From Oreohelix idahoensis (taxonomy: Eukaryota > Mollusca > Gastropoda > Stylommatophora > Oreohelicidae): a stretch of DNA of 64,000 nt. Positions 44,679 to 57,591 of the stretch are shown here, one piece after another. Each line of letters opens with the position of its first letter. Position 1 is the stretch's first letter. Under the pieces are notes generated by a model that worked only from the letters and a program-made list of their open reading frames with translations, did not search any database and was not told the DNA's origin. The position numbers and the translations under genes were made by a program. The stretch is taken from the NCBI GenBank assembly GCA_024509875.1, contig JAMPIV010015260.1:1-64000 (forward strand), in the 5' to 3' direction.

Positions 44679-47600
44679 AAGAAGATAGATTTCAGAAGAA
44701 AATAACAGTGACTGTGGGAGATGAGGCTATTGGCGTCAAGGGTCGAGAACCGAAATTGACTCTCCCTTGCCACTAAGTGACGTAATGTTTTGCGATAACC
44801 TCACTACCTCTAGCTACCAAGACTGGGATAAGGTTTAATACTTAACACCACAGACACCACTTACAGACAACATATAGGTTGAAGTAAGTGACTGATCCAG
44901 CCGGAAATTTACAATGGATTTTATTTACACCACAGAAAATTCATATAACATACTACAAAAATAGAATAAACATGCGTGTTCATACACCTGGAAAGAACAT
45001 AACAATTAATTTCAAGTGATTAGGTAAGGTAACCCCACAGTCGCCCTCCCCTCAACCTGTAAGGAAGAAAGGTAAGTAATACAACAACATGTGAAGGAGG
45101 ATCTCGAACACCAGATCCGTCTTTCTCCTAATCAACCTGATATCGTGTAAACACACCCTAACTCCTACTGTTCGTCTGTCTGCAGACGTGGTTCTACACA
45201 AATGACGTGCCTACACCGCTGCTCCACTATAGGCTAAATATTCTCTGACTATCACAAGGCTAAATATTCTCTGACTATCACAAAGTCCATGACCAGAACC
45301 CTTCTATCACCTCCGACACAACTTACAGATGACTTGCTGAGTTCCAATGTTATGTTCAGTGTCTGTCTGACACTCCTAGTTCCTACAGAAACGACTCCTC
45401 CACTACTCTCCTTCTCTCTATCGATCTCGTGCAGTAAAGAGGGATGTTAACCCTTTCCCCTCTTCTCCACCTGTTGTAGCTGCTGACTTGCTTGGTAAAT
45501 TAAACTCGGGACGTGGTCTATTGCTGCTTCCAAATAGACGAATTATTACTTTGCAGTAGCCCGGATACCCTGCTCGTGGGCTCAAGGCTGTCGGGATTAT
45601 TATGCCCGAAATTCACGACACTTTTTAGGCCCTGCGCCTATGATCAGTGTGTGTTTAACATGAGCGTAACTAGCTCCGAATTTTGGTAAGAACATCTGTT
45701 CTTGCTGAAGAAGTCTGTGCTTCCAGCTCCCTGCTCTCTCTTGGGTACAAAACTTTTGCACCAGTGACCACCTTGTCACCACTCCACTTTCTTTTCTGGC
45801 TCTGCCGACTCTTCTTCTCCTGAGAAGACCGGCGAACTTCTAGCCAGCTGTAGGACTACTGTAGCCCTCGCTGCCACGCCTGGAAAATATCTGCTGTGGA
45901 CAAAACAATAACAAATATATATCGCACAACAAATTTCCCATATCCTTAACACTTAACTCCCTTAACTCTCACTCTTCAACACTTAAATCCCAACTCTTCA
46001 ACCACTTAAGTCTCAAATATCTAACACTTAAGTTTTTGCAAATCTCTAACACCTAAGTTTTCAAATCTCGACCACTTAAGTTTTCAAATCTCGAACACTT
46101 AAGTTTCAAATCTCTAACACTTAAGTTTCAAATCTCTAACACTTAAGTTTCAAATCTTCCATACAGCTCCCATGCTCTAGTATCGCTTCAGCGATTAGTA
46201 AACATGCCTACCCCCACTTTCCCTCAAATACTGTCCTATCGACACTCTAATCTCCAGACTCAGCTTAGGTTAGCCCGTCACAACATTCTAACCACTGAAT
46301 GAACCTGTTGCCAGTAAATTCCTGGCCCTACTTATTTAACAATGATCGATATGTTTACCTGGCTACCAAAATACAATAGACTTCACCCGAGACAATAATC
46401 TCCCGTCTCCATGAATTCATCAGTATAAACATATGTCTATTAAATAAGGGACTAATTAAAAATCCCAACTAGACCCGTAACTGCTGACTTCAAAATGTAG
46501 GTTTTACCCACACAGAGAAAAATACACAATTTCCCATGCTCTAACATTTAAAGCCACTCGTTCTATTACCACAGCGTTACACAAATTAGTCCGCTGGTAA
46601 TTTACACACACTTGAACAATTAAATACACACCAAAACCCTAGCATATTATTCGCTAATATTATAACTCTGATAACAATGTACATTACATTAAAATCTCTA
46701 AAGGAACTGAAATCCTATTTTACAATGCATGCCTAGTTATCTCCCCTCTCCTTCCGTTATCAGATTCACCCCACTAAAAAAAAAAAGGACACGCAGCACG
46801 TGCTTAGGTACCCCTCTCCAAATCCTTGAAAATCACAATGAAATTACGTGCATCGTGTCTCAAAATTATAGTATTTAACATCTACCATCTTTAAGCTTTC
46901 ATTATCTCATAAAAAGAATGAATGCACTCTGATAATAATTTAGATAAGAGGGAACTCATGGCATGTCCGTTACGAACTAAAATTAATTTAATTCCGCGAG
47001 CGTGTTTTACGCTGCACCATTTAAAATCACAAATCCAGGAAAAATTAGATCCCCTGTCTTCTGACAAATAACAGTAATATTCCAATTTATACAAACAGCT
47101 ACTCTGAGGAAACTATCAAATTCCCTACTACCTTTTCACAAATTACCTAATTGCGCTGTCAGTTATATTCACTTAAAAGATTTAGCATTGATGGCTCTAC
47201 TTCTATGAATTAACTTTACCTCCTAGAAACAACTCTGCAAAAATCTTATAAACTATTAAAGCTTAATTAACTTCATATTTACCAGCACGAATTTCTCTCG
47301 AAAGAGCAGTCGGCTCTGTGGCAGTTCCTTCCCAAGGCGTAGAAGTTAAAAACATTCTCCCACTTCTGCCAGGAAATCCCGCTTATATATTACCCCAGAC
47401 CACGCTAAGCGTGGGTCATAGCTAGGCTTTGTTCTTAAGCGGGTCGATCTATGAACCAACCAACGTGCCAGGAATCGCCCACGGTCATTTCTAAATTTAG
47501 AACTTACGGTCAAGCGGAAAATTTCCGTTGCTGACCTGTTTCCACGCGCTTAAAACTCCCCCTCTACCCCCATCTGATTTCACCCTTACTAAAAATTATA

Positions 47601-47905
47601 GCGCGCTCACTGAGAAGAACCGAAAATGCTCTGCCATTATGTTACACTAGAAAATCTCTACATGAACGAATTATCTTAATGAAACAGCGCGCTGGTGCCA
47701 GTCTAAAAGTTAAAACTACCATCTTTTCTAGAAACCGTAATTCTTAATCTACACAGAAAATCCAAACTCGATTATTATACAACGAGAAATAAAAAAAACG
47801 AATAAGATAAAAATCCCACCGTAATCTTCCTTAAAAACGTAAAAAAAAATGCTAGGAACCGAAACTTGGGGCCTGTTGTAAATTCAATCACATTAACTTC
47901 TCACA
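44679..47905 (-). repeat. LTR 3 of the array (downstream, end-truncated)
   Basis: It matches the other two LTRs from AGAAGATAG (about 44680) to TTCTCACA (47905). The last about 70 bp at its 3' end are replaced by CATA repeat. A TATA box (minus strand TATATAAGCGGG, about 47389-47400) is intact only here; the other two copies read AATAAATAAGCGGG. It contains an approximately 20-bp minisatellite (AACACTTAAGTTTCAAATCT type) at about 45950-46160. Confidence 0.9.
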
Positions 47906-47942
47906 TTACCCCCCTCTTCAAGTTCGTGGTACACGATCTAAT

Positions 47943-50599
47943 TTAATGTGATCTTGTATTTCCAGACTGGCCCCTATACAAGTCTACAGATCTGACTGTC
48001 AGTCCTGAAGTCTCATGGTCACGACTGGTTATTTCCGCCTGGCAACTACAACTCCCATGGTTGTCCTGCAACTTTCTTCTTCTACGTTTCCTCCTTCTTC
48101 TACCAACTCCCATGCTCCGGTGGAAGAGTTGATCTTTCTTCGGACCTGTGCCATCCAATGGTGGGTCTGAACCTTCCTTGGCTATGTCCGTAAAAAAACT
48201 GTCTTGGTCGGCTGCCCTGACCAACTGGCTTTGTGGCTGCCTGACGATGGCGACTACCTTGCTGCATCTCGGCGGGTTTGAGACCGCAGGTATATGGCGA
48301 TGAAGGTGCGAACTATCTGGTGCTTCCAGCATAAATTCTCCGATCGCTTCACTCCCCTCTGGTTTGCCTAGAGGTTGCGTAGAGATTGCTCCTTTCTCTA
48401 CTCTCCCACCAGGGGTTCTCACTGGGTTGCGCCTGACCTCAGCGACATCCGTTTCCCCTACTAAGCAGAACGCATTTGGTGGTACGTTTTTGCTTCTTGC
48501 CTCTTTGCAAGAGCCGCTTTCTGTTAGCGAGCTAGCAGCGGGATGGGGCCCATCTCCGTTTATAGGCAAACGGTTTCTCAGATCACTGTCCTCCTCCGTC
48601 TGAGTAAAGTGCTGGTCGGATGGGGCTCCAGGGCTGGTTGGAAACATATGTTCGCTCGATTCGCTGTCTTCTGCCCTATGAAGATTGCGCTGGTCGTGTA
48701 CATACGTTCTACCACTCTTGTCAGTATGTTCCTCGCTCTCAGGAGGTAATACCATCGGGGGCCTAATTCCCGACGACAACGAAGGTATTTCCAAAATCAA
48801 AGGCGTCGCCGCTGTTTGGCCCTTCGGCTTAACAGGGCTGTCAGAGGGATACGCCTCTGCAAAAACCATTCCACTAACCTTGGAGGTATTTAACCTCTCC
48901 ATCTCAAGGCGTGGCTGGTTGAGCTCTCGTGGGGCTCCGTGAATCCGGGACATTCCCTTTTCACTTCTCTGGCCTGTAGTAGGCCCCCTTGCACCAGCAA
49001 GGATCGGGACTGGGGGGTTTCCCAAAACTATATATGGGGCCCCCAAGATGAAGTCATAAGCTGGCTGTTCCATTACAGCAGCTTTGATTGTGCCACGCAC
49101 AAACCTGCTCTCCACCTTAATATTGGCTATCTGCAGACGCTGTGAGGTCCCTCCCCTCAAAACTCCACCAATATCAACCTTTTCCTTAGTCATTTGGCCT
49201 GGTTGTACCAAATGTCGGGCGACTATACTCGGGTAAGTAAGCCCGCTGTCAAATAAACAAGTGGTAGCAGTCCCATTCACTACTGCTGGTCCGCTGTTAG
49301 AGAAACACTTCTCTGATTTGAAAGGTTCCCAATTGTTCCCTTTTTTTTCACTCTCACCGCCCTTAAACACGCTGTATGGTGAGTGGGTGGTTTGTTTACA
49401 CACCGAGAAGTCCAGTGAGAGGTGGTACGGCAATTGCGACAGTACCTGTCATTTTCTCCCCTGTTTCTAGCAGGTTCATGAGACGTTGTCGCCTGTGCTC
49501 TGTTATGCGGTTGGGGCCGCAGGTTATGAATGGGATGGGGCTCCTTGCGAGACGGCCCCTGCTGCTGATGAGCAGAAGACGAAAACGACTGCGATGCCGA
49601 TGCTCCTTGGTCCAGTGCTGGCAGGTCTGGGTGTTTTCGTTTCTGGCCCAGTACTTCGGCCTGTGCCGTCTGGAACCTTTCAGCAAAAAGAATGATCTGG
49701 TCCAGTTGCTGGGCGCCCTGCTCCGCCAGATACCTCCTCAAGTCTGGAGACATGTGTGCTTTCACTTGTTCGCACATGACAAGCTCTTCGAGTCCTTCAA
49801 AAGTTTTTGCTAGACCCGACAATTCTCTCCAACGAGTGAGATAATTCTTCAGCCTTTCTGCGAAATGGGGAAAACTTTCTCCTTTCTCCGGCCTGCTCTC
49901 CCTGAACATAGCTTGGCACTTACGGGGAGTCCACTGAAAGCGTTGTAACAGTGCGTTACGAAGGGCCTCAAAGTTATTTTGTTCATCACTGAGCATCTTA
50001 CTATAGATGTCGTAGGCCTGGTTTTTCAACGACTGAGATAATTTGAGGCACCACAAACTCTCATCCAACCCGTACGCTTTTGCCATTCGTTCAAATTTTT
50101 CCAGGAATATGTCAATTTTCTCATTCCCGTTAGGGAAAGAGTCCATTGGAAAATTCATGGCTGCCATCCGGGGCCCTCCGTTTCCTGAGGTGTCTGTCGC
50201 CCCTGCTCCGGGAGAATCTCCGTTAGCCGAACTGCCTTTCGAAGATCGGTACTGCAGTTCCAGTGAACGCAGGGCAAGTTCATGCTGTCTCTCTGCTTCT
50301 GTGGCCCTTTCCTTCGCCTCCCTTTCTGCCTTTCTCTCCTCTGCCTGTCGGGCCTTCTCTTCTTTCTCCGCTTCCAATTTACGCAGGTCCATCTCTGCCA
50401 GTCGGGCCCTCTCTTCTTTCTCCGCTTCCCATTTACGCAGGTCCATCTCTGCCAGTCGGGCCCTCTCTTCTTTCTCCTTCTGCCGGTCCTGTTCCCTCAT
50501 AATGTAAGCCCTAGTCTCGGCCTCATTCATCCCCATGCTTTTAGCTGCGTCCTTCCATGCAGTAAGTAGCTTGACCAATTCAGCCATCTTACCTGACAA
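47943..50599 (-). pseudogene. gag: gag-protease, internal 1 (frameshifted)
   Basis: Two overlapping frames (50599-49280 and 49433-47943) correspond to the single 876-codon frame of internal 2. The break is a T8 run at about 49341-49348 (plus strand) where internal 2 has T6. The N-terminal coiled coil is longer than in internal 2 by about one MDLRKWEAEKEERARLAE unit. All domains are otherwise the same: capsid with SCAN-like half, CCHC knuckle, DSG protease, unknown C-terminal region. A two-base homopolymer difference could be mutation or sequencing error. Confidence 0.85.
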
Positions 50600-51087
50600 A
50601 TCAGCAGTAACTCACAACGAGGGGAAATGACAAAAAAGGAACACGAAAAATTTACTGTTACCTTCTGGGCACTACTCCCTGTGTAACCAATGTCCCAAAA
50701 CCCGAACTCAGACTAGCACCAATCTGAAGAACTACCTGAAAAAATTTTCATTAAGCAGCTACCTAAAAACCCGAATTTACCTTCCTGTTAAGAAAAATTC
50801 AGTTAGCCATCAGTTACCTCTAGTCATCAACTAACTACAGCTACAATCTGACTGCACCCTGTGGAGAAACTTCCTGTGGAAAAAAAAACTATTAGCTGGA
50901 TCAGTTTATATATAGCTCTATAAAGAAATCTATTTTCCAGAACTTTCCTATAGAAACAATCTATGAATCTTGACACGATCACAGAATTGATCCCAACAAA
51001 GATGATCTACCGGACGAACGCCGCCACTTGTCAAGATCACAGAATTGAACGTACCAAAGATGATTCACCGGACGATAGCACCCACTT

Positions 51088-54000
51088 TGTCACGAAGTGG
51101 ATTTAAGACTAGAGGTTGCCTACCTAAATAGACTAGACCCTAGTGGAAAGAAAGACTAAGAAGATAGATTTCAGAAGAAAATAACAGTGACTGTGGGAGA
51201 TGAGGCTATTGGCGTCAAGGGTCGAGAACCGAAATTGACTCTCCCTTGCCACTAAGTGACGTAATGTTTTGCGATAACCTCACTACCTCTAGCTACCAAG
51301 ACTGGGATAAGGTTTAATACTTAACACCACAGACACCACTTACAGACAACATATAGGTTGAAGTAAGTGACTGATCCAGCCGGAAATTTACAATGGATTT
51401 TATTTACACCACACAAAAAAATTCATATAACATACTACAAAAATAGAATAAACATGCGTGTTCATACACCTGGAAAGAACATAACAATTAATTTCAAGTG
51501 ATTAGGTAAGGTAACCCCACAGTCGCCCCCCCCCTCAACCTGTAAGGAAGAAAGGTAAGTAATACAACAACATGTGAAGGAGGATCTCGAACACCAGATC
51601 CGTCTTTCTCCTAATCAACCTGATATCGTGTAAACACACCCTAACTCCTACTGTCCGTCTGTCTGCAGACGTGTTTCTACGCAAATGACGCGCCTACACC
51701 GCTGCTCCACTATAGGCTAAATATTCTCTGACTATCACAAGGCTAAATATTCTCTGACTATCACAAAGTCCATGACCAGAACCCTTCTATCACCTCCGAC
51801 ACAACTTACAGATGACTTGCTGAGTTCTAATGTTATGTTCAGTGTCTGTCTGACACTCCTAGTTCCTACAGAAACGACTCCTCCACTACTCTCCTTCTCT
51901 CTATCGATCTCGTGCAGTAAAGAGGGATGTTAACCCTTTCCCCTCTTCTCCGCCTGTTGTAGCTGCTGACTTGCTTGGTAAATTAAACTCGGGACGTGGT
52001 CTATTGCTGCTTCCAAATAGACGAATTATTACTTTGCAGTAGCCCGGATACCCTGCTCGTGGGCTCAAGGCTGTCGGGATTATTATGCCCGAAATTCACG
52101 ACACTTTTTAGGCCCTGCGCCTATGATCAGTGTGTGTTTAACATGAGCGTAACTAGCTCCGAATTTTGGTAAGAACATCTGTTCTTGCTGAAGAAGTCTG
52201 TGCTTCCAGCTCCCTGCTCTCTCTTGGGTACAAAACTTTTGCACCAGTGACCACCTTGTCACCACTCCACTTTCTTTTCTGGCTCTGCCGACTCTTCTTC
52301 TCCTGAGAAGACCGGCGAACTTCTAGCCAGCTGTAGGACTACTGTAGCCCTCGCTGCCACGCCTGGAAAATATCTGCTGTGGACAAAACAATAACAAATA
52401 TATATCGCACAACAAATTTCCCATATCCTTAACACTTAACTCCCTTAACTCTCACTCTTCAACACTTAAATCCCAACTCTTCAACCACTTAAGTCTCAAA
52501 TATCTAACACTTAAGTTTTTGCAAATCTCAAATCTCACCACTTAAGTTTTCAAATCTCGAACACTTAAGTCTCAAATCTCTAACACTTAAGTTTTCAAAT
52601 CTTTAACACCTAAGTTTCAAATCTTCCATACAGCTCCCATGCTCTAGTATCGCTTCAGCGATTAGTAAACATGCCTACCCCCACTTTCCCTCAAATACTG
52701 TCCTATCGACACTCTAATCTCCAGACTCAGCTTAGGTTAGCCCGTCACAACATTCTAACCACTGAATGAACCTGTTGCCAGTAAATTCCTGGCCCTACTT
52801 ATTTAACAATGATCGATATGTTTACCTGGCTACCAAAATACAATAGACTTCACCCGAGACAATAATCTCCCGTCTCCATGAATTCATCAGTATAAACATA
52901 TGTCTATTAAATAAGGGACTAATTAAAAATCCCAACTAGACCCGTAACTGCTGACTTCAAAATGTAGGTTTTACCCACACAGAGAAAAATACACAATTTC
53001 CCATGCTCTAACATTTAAAGCCACTCGTTCTATTACCACAGCGTTACACAAATTAGTCCGCTGGTAATTTACACACACTTGAACAATTAAATACACACCA
53101 AAACCCTAGCGTATTATTCGCTAATATTATAACTCAAATATTGAGAAATCTACACCCACGAGTCTGGAATATTATTTACACCCGATTCTGATAACAATGG
53201 ACATTAAAATCTCTAAAGGAACTGAAATCCTATTTTACAATGCATGCCTAGTTATCTCCCCTCTCCTTCCGTTATCAGATTCACCCCACTAAAAAAAAAG
53301 GACACGCAGCACGTGCTTAGGTACCCCCTCTCCAAATCCTTGAAAATCACAATGAAATTACGTGCATCGTGTCTCAAAATTATAGTATTTAACATCTACC
53401 ATCTTTAAGCTTTCATTATCTCATAAAAAGAATGAATGCACTCTGATAATAATTTAGATAAGAGGGAACTCATGGCATGTCCGTTACGAACTAAAATTAA
53501 TTTAATTCCGCGAGCGTGTTTTACGCTGCACCATTTAAAATCACAAATCCAGGAAAAATTAGATCCCCTGTCTTCTGACAAATAACAGTAATATTCCAAT
53601 TTATACAAACAGCTACTCTGAGGAAACTATCAAATTCCCTACTACCTTTTCACAAAATACCTAATTGCGCTGTCAGTTATATTCAATTAAAAATTATAGC
53701 ATTGATGGCTCTACTTCTATGAATTAACTTTACCTCCTAGAAACAACTCTGCAAAAATCTTATAAACTATTAAAGCTTAATTAACTTCATATTTACCAGC
53801 ACGAATTTCTCTCGAAAGAGCAGTCGGCTCTGTGGCAGTTCATTCGCAACGCGTAGAAGTTCAAAAAAAATTCTCCCACTTCTGCCAGGGAATCCCGCTT
53901 ATTTATTACCCCAGACCACGCTACGCGTGAGTCATAGCTAGGCTTTGTTCTTAAGCGGGTCGATCTATGAACCAACCAACGTGCCAGGAATCGCCCACGG

Positions 54001-54421
54001 TCATTTCTAAATTTAGAACTTACGGTCAAGCGGAAAATTTCCGTTGCTGACCTGTTTCCACGCGCTTAAAACTCCCCCTCTACCCCCATCTGATTTCACC
54101 CTTACTAAAAATTATAGCGCGCTCACTGAGAAGAACCGAAAATGCTCTGCCATTATGTTACACTAGAAAATCTCTACATGAACGAATTATCTTAATGAAC
54201 CAGCGCGCTGGTGCCAGTCTAAAAGTTAAAACTACCATCTTTTCTAGAAACCGTAATTCTTAATCTACACAGAAAATCCAAACTCGATTATTATACAAAG
54301 AGAAATAAAAAAAACGAATAAGATAAAAAATCCCACCGTAATCTTCCTTAAAAACGTAAAAAAAATGCTAGGAACCGAAACTTGGGGCCTGTTGTAAATT
54401 CAATCACATTAACTTCTCACA
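51088..54421 (-). repeat. LTR 2 of the array (shared middle LTR)
   Basis: 3,334 bp, from TGTCACG (51088) to CTCACA (54421) on the plus strand. It serves as 3' LTR of unit 2 and 5' LTR of unit 1. The polypurine tract of unit 2 (minus strand GAAGAGGGGGGTAA, 54422-54435) abuts it, and the primer site of unit 1 (minus strand TGGGTGCTATCGTCCGG, near 51084) follows it. The AACACTTAAG minisatellite has a different unit make-up from LTR 1 and LTR 3. Confidence 0.9.
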
Positions 54422-54458
54422 TTACCCCCCTCTTCAAGTTCGTGGTACACGATCTAAT

Positions 54459-57089
54459 TTAATGTGATCTTGTATTTCCAGACTGGCCCCTATACAAGTC
54501 TACAGATCTGACTGTCAGTCCTGAAGTCTCATGGTCACGACTGGTTATTTCCGCCTGGCGACTACAACTCCCATGGTTGTCCTGCAACTTTCTTCTTCTA
54601 CGTTTCCTCCTTCTTCTTCTTCTACCAACTCCCATGCTCCGGTGGAAGAGTTGATCTTTCTTCGGACCTGTGCCATCCAATGGTGGGTCTGAACCTTCCT
54701 TGGCTATGTCCGTAAAAAAACTGTCTTGGTCGGCTGCCCTGACCAACTGGCTTTGTGGCTGCCTGACGATGGCGACTACCTTGCTGCATCTCGGCGGGTT
54801 TGAGACCGCAGGTATATGGCGATGAAGGTGCGAACTATCTGGTGCTTCCAGCATAAATTCTCCGATCGCTTCACTCCCCTCTGGTTTGCCTAGAGGTTGC
54901 GTAGAGATTGCTCCTTTCTCTACTCTCCCACCAGGGGTTCTCACTGGGTTGCGCCTGACCTCAGCGACATCCGTTTCCCCTACTAAGCAGAACGCATTTG
55001 GTGGTACGTTTTTGCTTCTTGCCTCTTTGCAAGAGCCGCTTTCTGTTAGCGAGCTAGCAGCGGGATGGGGCCCATCTCCGTTTATAGGCAAACGGTTTCT
55101 CAGATCACTGTCCTCCTCCGTCTGAGTAAAGTGCTGGTCGGATGGGGCTCCAGGGCTGGTTGGAAACATATGTTCGCTCGATTCGCTGTCTTCTGCCCTA
55201 TGAAGATTGCGCTGGTCGTGTACATACGTTCTACCACTCTTGTCAGTATGTTCCTCGCTCTCAGGAGGTAATACCATCGGGGGCCTAATTCCCGACGACA
55301 ACGAAGGTATTTCCAAAATCAAAGGCGTCGCCGCTGTTTGGCCCTTCGGCTTAACAGGGCTGTCAGAGGGATACGCCTCTGCAAAAACCATTCCACTAAC
55401 CTTGGAGGTATTTAACCTCTCCATCTCAAGGCGTGGCTGGTTGAGCTCTCGTGGGGCTCCGTGAATCCGGGACATTCCCTTTTCACTTCTCTGGCCTGTA
55501 GTAGGCCCCCTTGCACCAGCAAGGATCGGGACTGGGGGGTTTCCCAAAACTATATATGGGGCCCCCAAGATGAAGTCATAAGCTGGCTGTTCCATTACAG
55601 CAGCTTTGATTGTGCCACGCACAAACCTGCTCTCCACCTTAATATTGGCTATCTGCAGACGCTGTGAGGTCCCTCCCCTCAAAACTCCACCAATATCAAC
55701 CTTTTCCTTAGTCATTTGGCCTGGTTGTACCAAATGTCGGGCGACTATACTCGGGTAAGTAAGCCCGCTGTCAAATAAACAAGTGGTAGCAGTCCCATTC
55801 ACTACTGCTGGTCCGCTGTTAGAGAAACACTTCTCTGATTTGAAAGGTTCCCAATTGTTCCCTTTTTTCACTCTCACCGCCCTTAAACACGCTGTATGGT
55901 GAGTGGGTGGTTTGTTTACACACCGAGAAGTCCAGTGAGAGGTGGTACGGCAATTGCGACAGTACCTGTCATTTTCTCCCCTGTTTCTAGCAGGTTCATG
56001 AGACGTTGTCGCCTGTGCTCTGTTATGCGGTTGGGGCCGCAGGTTATGAATGGGATGGGGCTCCTTGCGAGACGGCCCCTGCTGCTGATGATGAGCAGAA
56101 GACGAAAACGACTGCGATGCCGATGCTCCTTGGTCCAGTGCTGGCAGGTCTGGGTGTTTTCGTTTCTGGCCCAGTACTTCGGCCTGTGCCGTCTGGAACC
56201 TTTCAGCAAAAAGAATGATCTGGTCCAGTTGCTGGGCGCCCTGCTCCGCCAGATACCTCCTCAAGTCTGGAGACATGTGTGCTTTCACTTGTTCGCACAT
56301 GACAAGCTCTTCGAGTCCTTCAAAAGTTTTTGCTAGACCCGACAATTCTCTCCAACGAGTGAGATAATTCTTCAGCCTTTCTGCGAAATGGGGAAAACTT
56401 TCTCCTTTCTCCGGCCTGCTCTCCCTGAACATAGCTTGGCACTTACGGGGAGTCCACTGAAAGCGTTGTAACAGTGCGTTACGAAGGGCCTCAAAGTTAT
56501 TTTGTTCATCACTGAGCATCTTACTATAGATGTCGTAGGCCTGGTTTTTCAACGACTGAGATAATTTGAGGCACCACAAACTCTCATCCAACCCGTACGC
56601 TTTTGCCATTCGTTCAAATTTTTCCAGGAATATGTCAATTTTCTCATTCCCGTTAGGGAAAGAGTCCATTGGAAAATTCATGGCTGCCATCCGGGGCCCT
56701 CCGTTTCCTGAGGTGTCTGTCGCCCCTGCTCCGGGAGAATCTCCGTTAGCCGAACTGCCTTTCGAAGATCGGTACTGCAGTTCCAGTGAACGCAGGGCAA
56801 GTTCATGCTGTCTCTCTGCTTCTGTGGTCCTTTCCTTCGCCTCCCTTTCTGCCTTTCTCTCCTCTGCCTGTCGGGCCTTCTCTTCTTTCTCCGCTTCCAA
56901 TTTACGCAGGTCCATCTCTGCCAGTCGGGCCCTCTCTTCTTTCTCCGCTTCCAATTTCTCTCTCTCCGTCTGCCGGTCCTGTTCCCTCATAATGTAAGCC
57001 CTAGTCTCGGCCTCATTCATCCCCATGCTTTTAGCTGCGTCCTTCCATGCAGTAAGTAGCTTGACCAATTCAGCCATCTTACCTGACAA
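54459..57089 (-). CDS. gag: Intact gag-protease polyprotein, 876 codons
   Basis: It starts MSGKMAEL. Residues 34-105 form a charged coiled coil of KLEAEKEERARLAEMD type repeats; 137-215 hold capsid-like MNFPMDSFPNGNEKIDIFLE and LQRFQWTPRKC; 225-303 resemble SCAN (FPHFAERLKNYLTRW, LEELVMCEQVKAHM, ILFAERF). A CCHC knuckle has C377, C380, H385 and C390. The aspartic protease has D440-S441-G442 and ends near IVLGNPPV (about 535). The remaining about 340 residues, Pro/Ser-rich with a long Arg/Lys block (RRRRRRKRRRRK) near the end, match no domain I know. The stop lies 24 bp before the polypurine tract. No frame lesions: it may still be translated as a Gag for a helper-dependent element. Confidence 0.9.
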   Translation of the reverse strand: MSGKMAELVKLLTAWKDAAKSMGMNEAETRAYIMREQDRQTEREKLEAEKEERARLAEMDLRKLEAEKEEKARQAEERKAEREAKERTTEAERQHELALRSLELQYRSSKGSSANGDSPGAGATDTSGNGGPRMAAMNFPMDSFPNGNEKIDIFLEKFERMAKAYGLDESLWCLKLSQSLKNQAYDIYSKMLSDEQNNFEALRNALLQRFQWTPRKCQAMFRESRPEKGESFPHFAERLKNYLTRWRELSGLAKTFEGLEELVMCEQVKAHMSPDLRRYLAEQGAQQLDQIILFAERFQTAQAEVLGQKRKHPDLPALDQGASASQSFSSSAHHQQQGPSRKEPHPIHNLRPQPHNRAQATTSHEPARNRGENDRYCRNCRTTSHWTSRCVNKPPTHHTACLRAVRVKKGNNWEPFKSEKCFSNSGPAVVNGTATTCLFDSGLTYPSIVARHLVQPGQMTKEKVDIGGVLRGGTSQRLQIANIKVESRFVRGTIKAAVMEQPAYDFILGAPYIVLGNPPVPILAGARGPTTGQRSEKGMSRIHGAPRELNQPRLEMERLNTSKVSGMVFAEAYPSDSPVKPKGQTAATPLILEIPSLSSGIRPPMVLPPESEEHTDKSGRTYVHDQRNLHRAEDSESSEHMFPTSPGAPSDQHFTQTEEDSDLRNRLPINGDGPHPAASSLTESGSCKEARSKNVPPNAFCLVGETDVAEVRRNPVRTPGGRVEKGAISTQPLGKPEGSEAIGEFMLEAPDSSHLHRHIPAVSNPPRCSKVVAIVRQPQSQLVRAADQDSFFTDIAKEGSDPPLDGTGPKKDQLFHRSMGVGRRRRRRKRRRRKLQDNHGSCSRQAEITSRDHETSGLTVRSVDLYRGQSGNTRSH

Positions 57090-57591
57090 ATCAGCAGTAA
57101 CTCACAACGAGGGGAAATGACAAAAAAGGAACACGAAAAATTTACTGTTACCTTCTGGGCACTACTCCCTGTGTAACCAATGTCCCAAAACCCAAACTCA
57201 GACTAGCACCAATCTGAAGAACTACCTGAAAAAATTTTCATTAAGCAGCTACCTAAAAACCCGAATTTACCTTCCTGTTAAGAAAAATTCAGTTAGCCAT
57301 CAGTTACCTCTAGTCATCAACTAACTACAGCTACAATCTGACTGCACCCTGTGGAGAAACTTCCTGTGGAAAAAAAACCTATCGCTGGATCAGTTTATAT
57401 ATAGCTCTTGTCTAGGGGATATTATAAAGAAATCTATTTTCCAGACCTTTCCTATAGAAACAATCTATGAATCTTGACACGATCACAGAATTGATCCCAA
57501 CAAAGATGATCTACCGGACGAACGCCGCCACTTGTCAAGATCACAGAATTGAACGTACCAAAGATGATTCACCGGACGATAGCACCCACTT

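Noticed and set aside
44431..44776. Frames rich in Tyr-Val-Cys-Met or His-Thr-Tyr-Ile over CATA repeats (also at 60901-61193)
   Set aside because: Tetranucleotide repeats translate without stops in several frames.
45600..47094. Small minus-strand frames repeated in each 3.3-kb LTR (60 and 67 codons)
   Set aside because: They are conserved only because the LTRs are copies; no motif and no coding signature, so I do not call them genes.
50043..50569. Plus-strand Ser/Pro-rich frames opposite the gag-only polyprotein (also at 56566-57059)
   Set aside because: These are antisense shadows of the coiled-coil codons; they change with the repeat number of gag.
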